A stretch of 16,845 nt of DNA from Clostridiaceae bacterium UBA4839 (lineage in GTDB: Bacteria; Bacillota; Clostridia; Clostridiales; Caloramatoraceae), in assembly GCA_002400085.1 (NCBI GenBank), contig DHEX01000087.1, forward strand, positions 14,645 to 31,489, in the 5' to 3' direction. A model generated the notes under the pieces. It had not been told where the DNA came from, did no database searches, and saw only the letters and a program-made list of their open reading frames with translations. How positions within the stretch are numbered: position 1 is the stretch's first letter; the number at the start of each line of letters is the position of its first letter. Positions 1-6,047 of the stretch are shown here, in pieces. The position numbers were made by a program, and so were the translations under genes.

Positions 1-570
1 GGTGGTGCAGGAATGATAATGCAGGTTCAGCCTATTTATGATGCTGTTCAGCACATAAAGGAGATTTATGGCTATAAACCTTATACTATACTGACATCAC
101 CTTCTGGGAAAAGATTTAATCAACAATCAGCAAAGGAACTTGCAGCTAAAAATCACATTATGTTAATTTGTGGTCACTATGAAGGCATAGATGAAAGAGT
201 TATGAGCCTTGTGGATAGTAAAATATCTATAGGGGACTTTGTTTTAACTGGCGGTGAAATTCCTGCCATGGCTATAATTGATTCAACTTCAAGGATAGTG
301 GATGGAGTTCTTTCAAGCAATGAAAGCTATGAAAATGAATCCTTTTATGATGGATTATTAGAATATCCTCAATATACAAGGCCGGAAGTTTTTAATGATC
401 AAAAAGTTCCCGAGATATTGCTTTCAGGTCATCATGAAAACATAAGAAAATGGAGACGATATCATTCCCTAAAAACGACTTATGAAAACAGACCTGATTT
501 GATAGATTTTAATTCTTTAAATAAAGAAGATAAAATTTTTATTAAAAAAATAAGCAATGGGAAAAAATAA
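1..570 (+). CDS. trmD: tRNA (guanine-N1)-methyltransferase TrmD, 3' part (5' end outside window)
   Basis: TrmD makes m1G at position 37 of tRNAs that read CNN codons, using S-adenosylmethionine, and so limits +1 frameshifting. The frame is open from base 1 and begins with GGAGM, the family's YGGGAGM motif, so roughly 55-60 N-terminal residues lie outside the window and 189 residues are visible. The SPOUT-knot motifs follow in order: LICGHYEGIDERVM, then SIGDFVLTGGEIPAMAIID (S-adenosylmethionine binding and dimer interface), then LSGHHENIRKWRR near the C-terminus. The downstream neighbour is rplS, as in most Firmicutes, where trmD normally follows rimM. The 112-bp gap to rplS holds a promoter and leader, so rplS need not depend on trmD transcription. 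Family identity is near certain from the motifs. Confidence 0.97.
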   Translation, partial: GGAGMIMQVQPIYDAVQHIKEIYGYKPYTILTSPSGKRFNQQSAKELAAKNHIMLICGHYEGIDERVMSLVDSKISIGDFVLTGGEIPAMAIIDSTSRIVDGVLSSNESYENESFYDGLLEYPQYTRPEVFNDQKVPEILLSGHHENIRKWRRYHSLKTTYENRPDLIDFNSLNKEDKIFIKKISNGKK

Positions 571-573
571 ATG

Positions 574-603
574 TTGCATAAATTGTTAATATCATGGTAT
601 AAT
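574..603 (+). promoter_or_regulatory. Candidate sigma-A promoter for rplS
   Basis: TTGCAT (574-579) and a perfect TATAAT (598-603) are separated by 18 bp. This is the best vegetative promoter match in the first part of the window. Transcription would begin near 610, giving an rplS leader of about 70 nt. Confidence 0.7.
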
Positions 604-609
604 TTAATT

Positions 610-682
610 TGTGTTATACGGGCGTTCCTCTGTAAAGTATGTAAAGTATGCATGAACGTCTATGAAAGGGGAGGAAAAGTAC
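610..682 (+). ncRNA. Probable L19 leader (autoregulatory 5' UTR of rplS)
   Basis: Between the promoter and rplS, GGCGTTC (621-627) pairs with GAACGTC (654-660) as a 7-bp helix with one G-U pair. It encloses a loop with the 9-nt tandem repeat TGTAAAGTA twice (631-639 and 640-648). The GTTCCTCTGTA start and the CATGAACGTC-plus-purine-tract end match my memory of the firmicute L19 leader family, whose known role is feedback control of rplS by L19. TTCCTC (625-630) is also exactly complementary to GAGGAA (671-676), which contains the Shine-Dalgarno sequence. That pairing competes with the helix. The regulatory mode is inference. Confidence 0.62.
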
Positions 683-1030
683 ATGGATATAATAAAGTCA
701 ATTGAGTCAGAACAATTAAAAAGTGATATCCCAGAATTTAGACCTGGGGATACTGTAAAAGTACATGTTAAAATTAAAGAAGGTCAAAGAGAAAGAATTC
801 AAATCTTTGAGGGCATTGTTATTAAAAGACAAAATGGTGGACTTAGAGAAACTTTTACAGTAAGAAGAATTGCTTATGGTGTAGGAGTTGAAAGGACATT
901 TCCTGTTCATTCACCTATGATTGCAAAAATTGAAGTAGTAAGAAAAGGTAAGGTAAGACGTGCTAAACTTTACTACTTAAGAGGTAAGATTGGTAAACAA
1001 GCTACAAAAGTTAAAGAATTAATACAATAA
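683..1030 (+). CDS. rplS: Large ribosomal subunit protein bL19
   Basis: L19 sits at the 30S-50S interface of the ribosome. The 115-residue product matches the usual bacterial length. It has the family motifs FRPGDTVKVHVKIKEG, RIQIFEGIVI, GVGVERTFPVHSP and the basic C-terminus RRAKLYYLRGK. I chose the ATG at 683 because GGAGG (670-674) is 8 nt upstream and the protein then starts MDIIKSIESEQ, as in relatives; an upstream in-frame ATG at 662 would lie before the ribosome binding site. The gene has its own promoter and leader and is followed at once by a strong terminator, so it can form a single-gene transcript. Confidence 0.98.
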   Translation: MDIIKSIESEQLKSDIPEFRPGDTVKVHVKIKEGQRERIQIFEGIVIKRQNGGLRETFTVRRIAYGVGVERTFPVHSPMIAKIEVVRKGKVRRAKLYYLRGKIGKQATKVKELIQ

Positions 1031-1061
1031 AATGGGACTTTAAGTCCCATTTTATTATTTT
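1030..1061 (+). terminator. Rho-independent terminator after rplS
   Basis: A 10-bp stem with core AATGGGACT / AGTCCCATT and a 3-nt loop (1040-1042) begins at the last base of the rplS stop codon. It is followed by the T-rich tract TTTTATTATTTT. Confidence 0.88.
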
Positions 1062-1112
1062 AAGGATATATATTATAATGATAATAATATTTTAAAAGTT
1101 AGGATGATTTAT

Positions 1113-1958
1113 ATGGATATACAATGGTATCCTGGACATATGGTAAAAACAAAAAAGGAAATAGTAAGCAATTTAAAGCTTGTAGATTTGGTGATAGAAA
1201 TATTGGATGCAAGAATTCCAATAAGCAGTAAAAATCCTGATTTAGATGCTTTGCTAAATGATAAGCCAAGACTTGTTATATTAAATAAATCAGATTTGGC
1301 AGATGAAAGATCAACAAAACAGTGGATTAATTATTTCAAAGGTAGAAATATTCAATGCTTAGATGTGGATTCTACATCAGGAAAAAATTTTAGAAATATT
1401 TATAGTACTATAAAGCTAATATTAAAAGAAAAAATTGATAAAAAGATTGAAAGAGGGATAAAAAATTATACTATAAGAGCAATGGTAGTGGGCATACCTA
1501 ATGTTGGCAAATCTTCATTTATAAATAAAATTTCAAAGAAGTCAAATGCTAAAACTGGTGATAAACCTGGTGTTACAAGAAGCAAACAATGGATAAAAGT
1601 TAACGGTGAATTTGAACTTTTAGATACTCCAGGAGTTCTTTGGCCAAAATTTGATGATGATAAAGTAGCACTTCATTTAACATATACAAGAGCAATTAAG
1701 GATGAAATACTTGACAATGTTGAAATTGCTCTTAAATTCATATCTGAAATATCACAAATAAGCCCTAGCTCTTTAACAGGCAGATATGGCATTGAATTAA
1801 AAGAAAGCCCTTATGAAAATTTATCGGAAATTGGCAGAAAACGTGGATGCATTGTTAAGGGTGGAGAAATAGATACTGAACGAACTGCGTATATGATTTT
1901 AGATGATTTTAGAAGTGGTAAACTTGGGCGGCTTACTCTTGAATTACCTGAAGAGTAG
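1113..1958 (+). CDS. rbgA: Ribosome biogenesis GTPase RbgA (YlqF)
   Basis: RbgA is an essential GTPase in Bacillus that acts in late 50S assembly. The 281-residue product is a circularly permuted GTPase: the G4 motif NKSD (58-61) precedes G1 GIPNVGKS (127-134), the GVTR switch (153-156) and G3 DTPG (171-174). It starts MDIQWYPGHM, typical of the family, and ends with the C-terminal RNA-contacting domain. ATG 1113 is preferred to ATG 1104 because AGGATG (1101-1106) then has normal spacing and the conserved N-terminus is reached directly. rnhB follows after 9 nt, so the two are probably co-transcribed. A TATAAT at 1074-1079 could serve as a -10 element, but the -35 is poor and overlaps the preceding terminator tail. 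Confidence 0.96.
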   Translation: MDIQWYPGHMVKTKKEIVSNLKLVDLVIEILDARIPISSKNPDLDALLNDKPRLVILNKSDLADERSTKQWINYFKGRNIQCLDVDSTSGKNFRNIYSTIKLILKEKIDKKIERGIKNYTIRAMVVGIPNVGKSSFINKISKKSNAKTGDKPGVTRSKQWIKVNGEFELLDTPGVLWPKFDDDKVALHLTYTRAIKDEILDNVEIALKFISEISQISPSSLTGRYGIELKESPYENLSEIGRKRGCIVKGGEIDTERTAYMILDDFRSGKLGRLTLELPEE

Positions 1959-1967
1959 GGTGATAAA

Positions 1968-2732
1968 ATGAATTTAAAGCAATTAAAAGAAAAACTTCAA
2001 AATTCAAATTATGAGGAATTTGTTAAAATAAAAGAGGGGTTAATAAATGATGATAGAAAATCTGTAATTAATCTTTTAGATAAGTATGAAAGATATTATA
2101 ATAACTTAATTAATGAAAAATTAGAATATGAAAGCAGATTAAAGTATGAAAAAAAATTATATAATATGGGAATAAAGTACATAGCAGGAGTGGATGAAGT
2201 AGGCAGAGGGCCACTAGCAGGCTCAGTTTATGCAGCAGCAGTCATTTTAAATCCTGACATATACATATTAGGTGTCAAAGACTCGAAAAAATTATCCCCT
2301 AAAAAACGAGAAATTCTTTCTGATGAAATAAAAGCAAAAGCTTTATCTTATTCTATTGGCTTTGCAACAGTAGATGAAATAGATAACTTAAATATTTTAA
2401 ATGCAACAAAACTAGCCATGGAAAGAGCAATAAACGGCTTAAATATTAAACCAGAGTATATATTAATAGATGCACTAAAACTTAAAAAAATATGTATTCC
2501 ACAGATATCAATTATTAAAGGTGATGATTTGTCTGCTTCCATTGGTGCTGCATCTATAATTGCAAAAGTTACGCGTGATGAATATATGAGGAATATAGCA
2601 AGCCTCTATCCTGAATATATGTTTGATAAAAATAAAGGATATGGCACAAAAGATCATATAAATGCAATTAAAAAGTTCGGTTTATGCCCTATCCACAGAA
2701 AAACTTTTGTAAAAAACTTTGTAAAGGAATAA
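1968..2732 (+). CDS. rnhB: Ribonuclease HII
   Basis: RNase HII removes RNA from RNA-DNA hybrids and single ribonucleotides from DNA. The 254 residues carry the longer N-terminal extension (about 70 residues) seen in Bacillus-type enzymes, ahead of the catalytic core. The four metal-binding acids are visible: D76 and E77 in AGVDEVGRGPLAG, D168 in YILIDALKL, and D186 in IIKGDD. The conserved SIGAASIIAKVTRDE and YGTKDHINAIKKFG blocks follow. GGGTGA precedes the ATG at good spacing. The end of the gene carries the ribosome binding site of yraN. Confidence 0.97.
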   Translation: MNLKQLKEKLQNSNYEEFVKIKEGLINDDRKSVINLLDKYERYYNNLINEKLEYESRLKYEKKLYNMGIKYIAGVDEVGRGPLAGSVYAAAVILNPDIYILGVKDSKKLSPKKREILSDEIKAKALSYSIGFATVDEIDNLNILNATKLAMERAINGLNIKPEYILIDALKLKKICIPQISIIKGDDLSASIGAASIIAKVTRDEYMRNIASLYPEYMFDKNKGYGTKDHINAIKKFGLCPIHRKTFVKNFVKE

Positions 2733-2734
2733 AT

Positions 2735-3097
2735 ATGTTAAATAACAGAGAGTTAGGTACCATAGGTGAAAATATTGCTGCTAGATATCTTAATAAGAAT
2801 GGATATCAAATCATCGAAAGAAACTTTAGAAAAAGGTACGGTGAAATTGATATAATTGCAAAGGATAAGGGCTTTATTGTATTCATTGAGGTAAAGCTGA
2901 GAAGAAGCGTTAAGTATGGATATCCAGGGGAAGCCGTTAATCTATACAAGCAAAATAAAATTAAAAAAATTGCAGAAGTATATTTATATGAAAATAATAG
3001 ATATGATTATAAAATTAGATTCGATGTTATTGAAATTATTATGGATAAGGATAATAACATTCAATCAATTAATTTAATTAAAAATGCATTTAATTAA
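2735..3097 (+). CDS. yraN: YraN / UPF0102 family nuclease-fold protein
   Basis: The 120-residue protein belongs to the UPF0102 family, which has a restriction-endonuclease-like fold and no settled role. Visible signatures are GENIAARYLNKNGYQII, RNFRKRYGEIDIIAKD (E37, D39) and the active-site-like FIEVKLRR (E52, K54). The ATG at 2735 lies 2 nt after the rnhB stop, with AAAGGA inside the rnhB end as ribosome binding site, so translation is probably coupled. In many clostridia comM and dprA follow here; in this window the conserved block ends with yraN. Family assignment is firm, function is not. Confidence 0.93.
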   Translation: MLNNRELGTIGENIAARYLNKNGYQIIERNFRKRYGEIDIIAKDKGFIVFIEVKLRRSVKYGYPGEAVNLYKQNKIKKIAEVYLYENNRYDYKIRFDVIEIIMDKDNNIQSINLIKNAFN

Positions 3098-3158
3098 ATT
3101 AATATAATAGAACTTACTTAAATATAATATTAATGAAAGTACTTAAATGGAGTATATG

Positions 3159-4217
3159 ATGCAGGAGGAATATAAACCAGTATCTATTAACTCTATAGTT
3201 AATTATAGCGATAATCAAAATATACAAAAAATATTAAGTTATTACTCTATAATTCCTGATGAAGTTGTTAAGATTAGAAGTGTATACAAAATAAAATATA
3301 GGAACAAGTATTATTGTCTTAAAAAGCTAAATCATCCTAACAATAAGGTATCCAATGGCAAGAAACTTGTTGATATTTTAAATTCTCGGGGATTTTATAA
3401 CACAGCTATTTATATACCTACAAATGACGGAAGAAACTGTGTTAGACATAAAAACAAAGCTTATTATATTACAAACTGGATTGACGGCAGGGAATGCAAA
3501 ATAGATGATTTTGAAGAATTAAAAAAAGCAATTTCATTATTAGCGACTTTTCATATCAAATCTTCTATGATTAATACTAAAGAACTTAAGTTAGAAGGGC
3601 CTAAAAATTGGATCGAGGAATTAAAAAAACAGCAAAATGATATTGAAAACTATAAAAGAATAATTAGCAATAAAAAGATATTAACTTCATTTGACAAGCT
3701 TTATTTAAGATATATAGATGATTTTAATCATCATCTTAATTTATCCATAGAATTGTTAATGAAGTCAAATTATCTTTCCATGCGTGATTCTGTTATGACA
3801 AAGCATACTATTTGCCATGACAGCTATTATTATCAAAATATTTTGGTTGATAGCAATGGTAAATTATATATTATTGATCTTGAAAGTATTTTATATGATG
3901 TTCATGTTTATGATATTGCAAAGTTTATTAGAAGAATTATGTATAAAAAAAGCTATGCATGGAATTTTAATTATGTAAAAGAACTTATATATGAATATGA
4001 TAAAATAAGTAAACTAACAAAAGAGGATTTAGAAGTATTGCTTGCTTTTTTAATTGTACCGCATAAGTTTTGGAAGTTAGGTAAAAAAAGATATGTTAAG
4101 AAAAAAAAGTGGAGTGAAGATAAATATTTAAAGAAACTTTATAAATACATTAAATATATTGATAAAAAAAATGAATTTATAAAAATATACTGTGATTTTT
4201 ATGAGCTAAATATGTGA
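3159..4217 (+). CDS. CotS-family spore coat protein, kinase-like fold
   Basis: The 352-residue protein resembles the CotS/CotI/YutH group: spore-associated proteins with an aminoglycoside-phosphotransferase-like kinase fold. An N-lobe lysine region (YYCLKKLNHPNNK) is followed by YYITNWIDGREC, a helical middle section, then the catalytic-loop region ICHDSYYYQNIL (H220, D221, N227) and LYIIDLE (D240) with YDIAKFIRR. In kinases of this fold the catalytic Asp is two residues after the His (HxD); here that position is Ser222 and an Asp sits one earlier, so catalysis is doubtful. The C-terminus is very Lys/Tyr rich. Possible starts are ATG 3147, 3156 and 3159; GGAG (3149-3152) favours 3159, but the choice is uncertain. 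The gene stands alone, with a terminator behind it and no clear vegetative promoter before it, consistent with sporulation-specific expression (inference). Confidence 0.8.
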   Translation: MQEEYKPVSINSIVNYSDNQNIQKILSYYSIIPDEVVKIRSVYKIKYRNKYYCLKKLNHPNNKVSNGKKLVDILNSRGFYNTAIYIPTNDGRNCVRHKNKAYYITNWIDGRECKIDDFEELKKAISLLATFHIKSSMINTKELKLEGPKNWIEELKKQQNDIENYKRIISNKKILTSFDKLYLRYIDDFNHHLNLSIELLMKSNYLSMRDSVMTKHTICHDSYYYQNILVDSNGKLYIIDLESILYDVHVYDIAKFIRRIMYKKSYAWNFNYVKELIYEYDKISKLTKEDLEVLLAFLIVPHKFWKLGKKRYVKKKKWSEDKYLKKLYKYIKYIDKKNEFIKIYCDFYELNM

Positions 4218-4246
4218 ATGAGTAGCATTTACTACTCATTTTTCTT
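4217..4246 (+). terminator. Rho-independent terminator after the CotS-like gene
   Basis: A 9-bp perfect stem AATGAGTAG / CTACTCATT with a 6-nt loop starts at the last base of the stop codon. It is followed by TTTTTCTT. Confidence 0.88.
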
Positions 4247-4320
4247 GACCTAAAAATTATTATATACTAAGCTTAAAGTAAGTGATATTGATTTGATGCT
4301 TTACCGCCTTATATATGAAG

Positions 4321-4362
4321 AATGTATATTGTAACAATATGTAAAATATTACTGTATACATT
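4321..4362 (+). promoter_or_regulatory. Nested inverted repeats upstream of the MerR-type gene (candidate operator)
   Basis: AATGTATA (4321-4328) and TATACATT (4355-4362) are perfect inverted repeats 26 nt apart. Between them lie the small palindromes ATTGTAACAAT (4328-4338) and GTAAAATATTAC (4341-4352). TATTAT at 4368-4373 could be a -10 element just downstream. This 203-bp gap holds no gene. An operator role is inference, and the region is so AT-rich that chance palindromes are expected. Confidence 0.35.
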
Positions 4363-4420
4363 TCCTGTATTATAAAAGGAATATTTTAACATATAGAGAA
4401 TATATACTTGGGGTGGTAAA

Positions 4421-4942
4421 ATGGAAAATAACAATTATACATTTAAAGAAATCTGTGAAAAAACAGGATATAAATCTTCTGTAATAAGATATTATGAGAA
4501 GGAATTTGAAATTAATATTCCGCGCGATGCAAATGGAAGAAGAATATTTACACAGCAAGTTTATGAAATACTAAGTCTTATAAAAAAGCTTCAAACAGAT
4601 GGATATACGAACAAACAAATTAAAAAGTTATTATATAATAATGATAAAGACCAAACAGATGAAACAGCGGTAACTGCAGGATATACTGAAGCTAACGAAA
4701 AACAAGATTTTAACGAGGAAATATTAAAGACTTTAGATAGCAAATTAGATGAAATAAAAAATAATATTCAAGAAATAAATCAAAATGTAAATACAAAAGA
4801 AAGAGACATTTTAATTAGTGAGAATTTAAAATTGAAAATGGAGATAAAGCAAAAGACCTATGAAATTATAGAATTAAAAGAAAATTTAAGATATGAAAAA
4901 GAAAAGAAAAAAAGTTTTTTTCCAAAACTTTTTCATAAATAG
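4421..4942 (+). CDS. MerR-type winged-helix DNA-binding protein with long coiled coil (RacA-like layout)
   Basis: Residues 5-70 form a MerR-type DNA-binding domain: YTFKEICEKTGYKSSVIRYYE (HTH) and the wing GRRIFTQQVYEILSLIKKL. A polar linker (about 72-95) follows. Residues 96-163 are a predicted coiled coil with heptad-like Leu/Ile spacing (EILKTLDSKLDEIKNNI, then ILISENLKLKMEIKQ). The end, KKKSFFPKLFHK, is basic and amphipathic. No Cys-rich or drug-binding effector domain is present, so it is not a classical MerR sensor. The order HTH, linker, coiled coil in a 173-residue protein resembles Bacillus RacA, which anchors chromosome origins to the pole during sporulation, but identity to RacA is not shown. 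GGGGTGG is a good ribosome binding site 6 nt before the ATG. Confidence 0.75.
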   Translation: MENNNYTFKEICEKTGYKSSVIRYYEKEFEINIPRDANGRRIFTQQVYEILSLIKKLQTDGYTNKQIKKLLYNNDKDQTDETAVTAGYTEANEKQDFNEEILKTLDSKLDEIKNNIQEINQNVNTKERDILISENLKLKMEIKQKTYEIIELKENLRYEKEKKKSFFPKLFHK

Positions 4943-4949
4943 GTGTAAT

Positions 4950-5000
4950 ATCTGTAATACCCCGCCTAAGCGGGGCATTACGGATGGTAGCCATCTGATA
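4950..5000 (+). repeat. Partial third copy of the conserved hairpin element, with two alternative hairpins
   Basis: ATTACGGATGGTAGCC (4977-4992) continuing through ATCTGATA to 5000 matches the last conserved block of the two elements before miaB at 23 of 24 positions. Here it is preceded by a different hairpin: CCCCGC (4960-4965) and GCGGGG (4970-4975) with loop CTAA, extended after an A-C mismatch by ATCTGTAAT (4950-4958) pairing with ATTACGGAT (4977-4985). The small hairpin GATGG-TAG-CCATC (4983-4995) shares bases 4983-4985 with that long stem, so both cannot form fully together. There is no T-tract, so it is not a standard terminator. Confidence 0.6.
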
Positions 5001-5040
5001 AGTTGATAAATTTAACTTTATTATGGAACAGGGGTTTTAT

Positions 5041-5895
5041 ATGCTGAATAAAAAAACTGCTTCTATTTTAGATTGTTTTAAAATTAAAAACATAGTTGAT
5101 TTATATAATAACAGTAATTTAGACTCATTCTATAACGTAAATATCCCAATATTAAGCTATTTATTTCTAAAAAAATGTTACTATATACTAAGGGGAAACC
5201 GTATATTAGGAATTGTTTTTATTGATTCTAAAGTAAAAAATATATACTATATTCCTAAAGTTATGTATAGAGTAATGCCGCTGGAAACGATAACTAACTT
5301 TTTATACAGTAATTTTAATATTTCAGGCTATACAATGCATATAAATTATATTAAAAAACAGTACATAAATAAAAATATTATTATGCCAGCAGAAATAAAA
5401 GAAAATATTAAATTTATGCATATAAAAACTTACAAAGATAAAAAATATTCATTAAAGGAAAATGAACAAATTAGGAAAATTAATATTTTTGGTAATGAAG
5501 AAATTAGGGTGTGTTTACAAAATAAAATTTTTGAATATAAGAACATAAAAGGGCGTATCAATCTTACCATAAATGATATTCTTTCAGAAGAAAGCAGCCC
5601 ATATTTTTTAAAGGACTATTGCTTTCTTTTAGAAAAAAACAATAATTCCTGTGGATATGCGCAAATTATATTAATTGAAAATAATTTCTTTCTAGTTAAT
5701 TTTGGTATAGTGCCCGAAGAGAGGGGAAGAGGGCTTGGAAATAGCTTTTTAAATGAGATAATAAATATATGCTTTCAAAACAAAATTGAGGATCTTTATC
5801 TTACAGTTGATAACAGTAATAAATCAGCAATTAAGCTATATACAACTGCTGGATTTAAAGAAAGATATAATACAGTAACAGTAAAATATAACTAA
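5041..5895 (+). CDS. GNAT-family N-acetyltransferase with unrecognised N-terminal region
   Basis: The C-terminal part (about residues 180-284) is a GNAT acetyltransferase domain. It has a beta strand FFLVNFGIV, the acetyl-CoA pyrophosphate loop PEERGRGLG (loop residues 228-233), NSNKSAIKLY and the motif YTTAGF (267-272). Residues 1-180 do not match a family I recognise. They contain YYILRGNRILGIVFID and could be a second, degenerate GNAT-like fold (inference). The substrate is unknown. I chose ATG 5041 (284 residues) because AGGGG (5030-5034) precedes it by 6 nt; ATG 5023 has no ribosome binding site. Codon use is extremely AT-rich, with runs of Lys, Asn, Ile and Tyr. It follows the partial hairpin element directly, and a terminator lies about 120 bp downstream. 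Confidence 0.82.
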   Translation: MLNKKTASILDCFKIKNIVDLYNNSNLDSFYNVNIPILSYLFLKKCYYILRGNRILGIVFIDSKVKNIYYIPKVMYRVMPLETITNFLYSNFNISGYTMHINYIKKQYINKNIIMPAEIKENIKFMHIKTYKDKKYSLKENEQIRKINIFGNEEIRVCLQNKIFEYKNIKGRINLTINDILSEESSPYFLKDYCFLLEKNNNSCGYAQIILIENNFFLVNFGIVPEERGRGLGNSFLNEIINICFQNKIEDLYLTVDNSNKSAIKLYTTAGFKERYNTVTVKYN

Positions 5896-5947
5896 ATTAT
5901 GTCTTCAGTGCCAGCCTCTTGATATTCTTCAGACACATTGCGTACCT

Positions 5948-5978
5948 GTAGGGAACGGTCTTGACCGTTCCGCCCTAC
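5948..5978. repeat. REP-like palindrome
   Basis: GGAACGGTC (5952-5960), loop TT, GACCGTTCC (5963-5971) form a perfect 9-bp stem. GTAG (5948-5951) and CTAC (5975-5978) add an outer stem across a GCC bulge. It is GC-rich within an AT-rich intergenic region and looks like the dispersed palindromes of many clostridial genomes, though only one copy lies in this window. It has no T-tract on either strand. Confidence 0.6.
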
Positions 5979-6014
5979 CAAACAAACGAAATATACTGTG
6001 AACGGGAAACCGAA

Positions 6015-6047
6015 GGGGAGCTATTTGTAACAGCCCCCCATTTTTTT
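6015..6047 (+). terminator. Rho-independent terminator for the GNAT transcript
   Basis: GGGGAGCT (6015-6022) pairs with AGCCCC (6032-6037) around a 9-nt loop with one bulged A, and TTTTTTT follows (6041-6047). The T-run is on the + strand, so it serves the GNAT gene and probably marks the end of a transcript spanning the palindrome. Read on the minus strand the same hairpin is followed by TTCGGTTTCC, which is not a convincing terminator for the converging aminotransferase gene. Confidence 0.75.

Noticed and set aside
716..910. Minus-strand open frame inside rplS, and similar ones inside rnhB, miaB, mutS, mutL and the YnbB-like gene
   Set aside because: They lie fully or mostly within convincing genes on the other strand, have no ribosome binding sites, and read as low-complexity Ser/Phe/Ile-rich sequence.
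4245..4268. TTGACC with TATACT as a promoter for the MerR-type gene
   Set aside because: The spacing is 12 bp, and the -35 hexamer overlaps the preceding terminator tail.
4960..4975. GC-rich hairpin after the MerR-type gene as an intrinsic terminator
   Set aside because: It is followed by CATTACGG rather than a T-tract, and it overlaps the conserved hairpin block.
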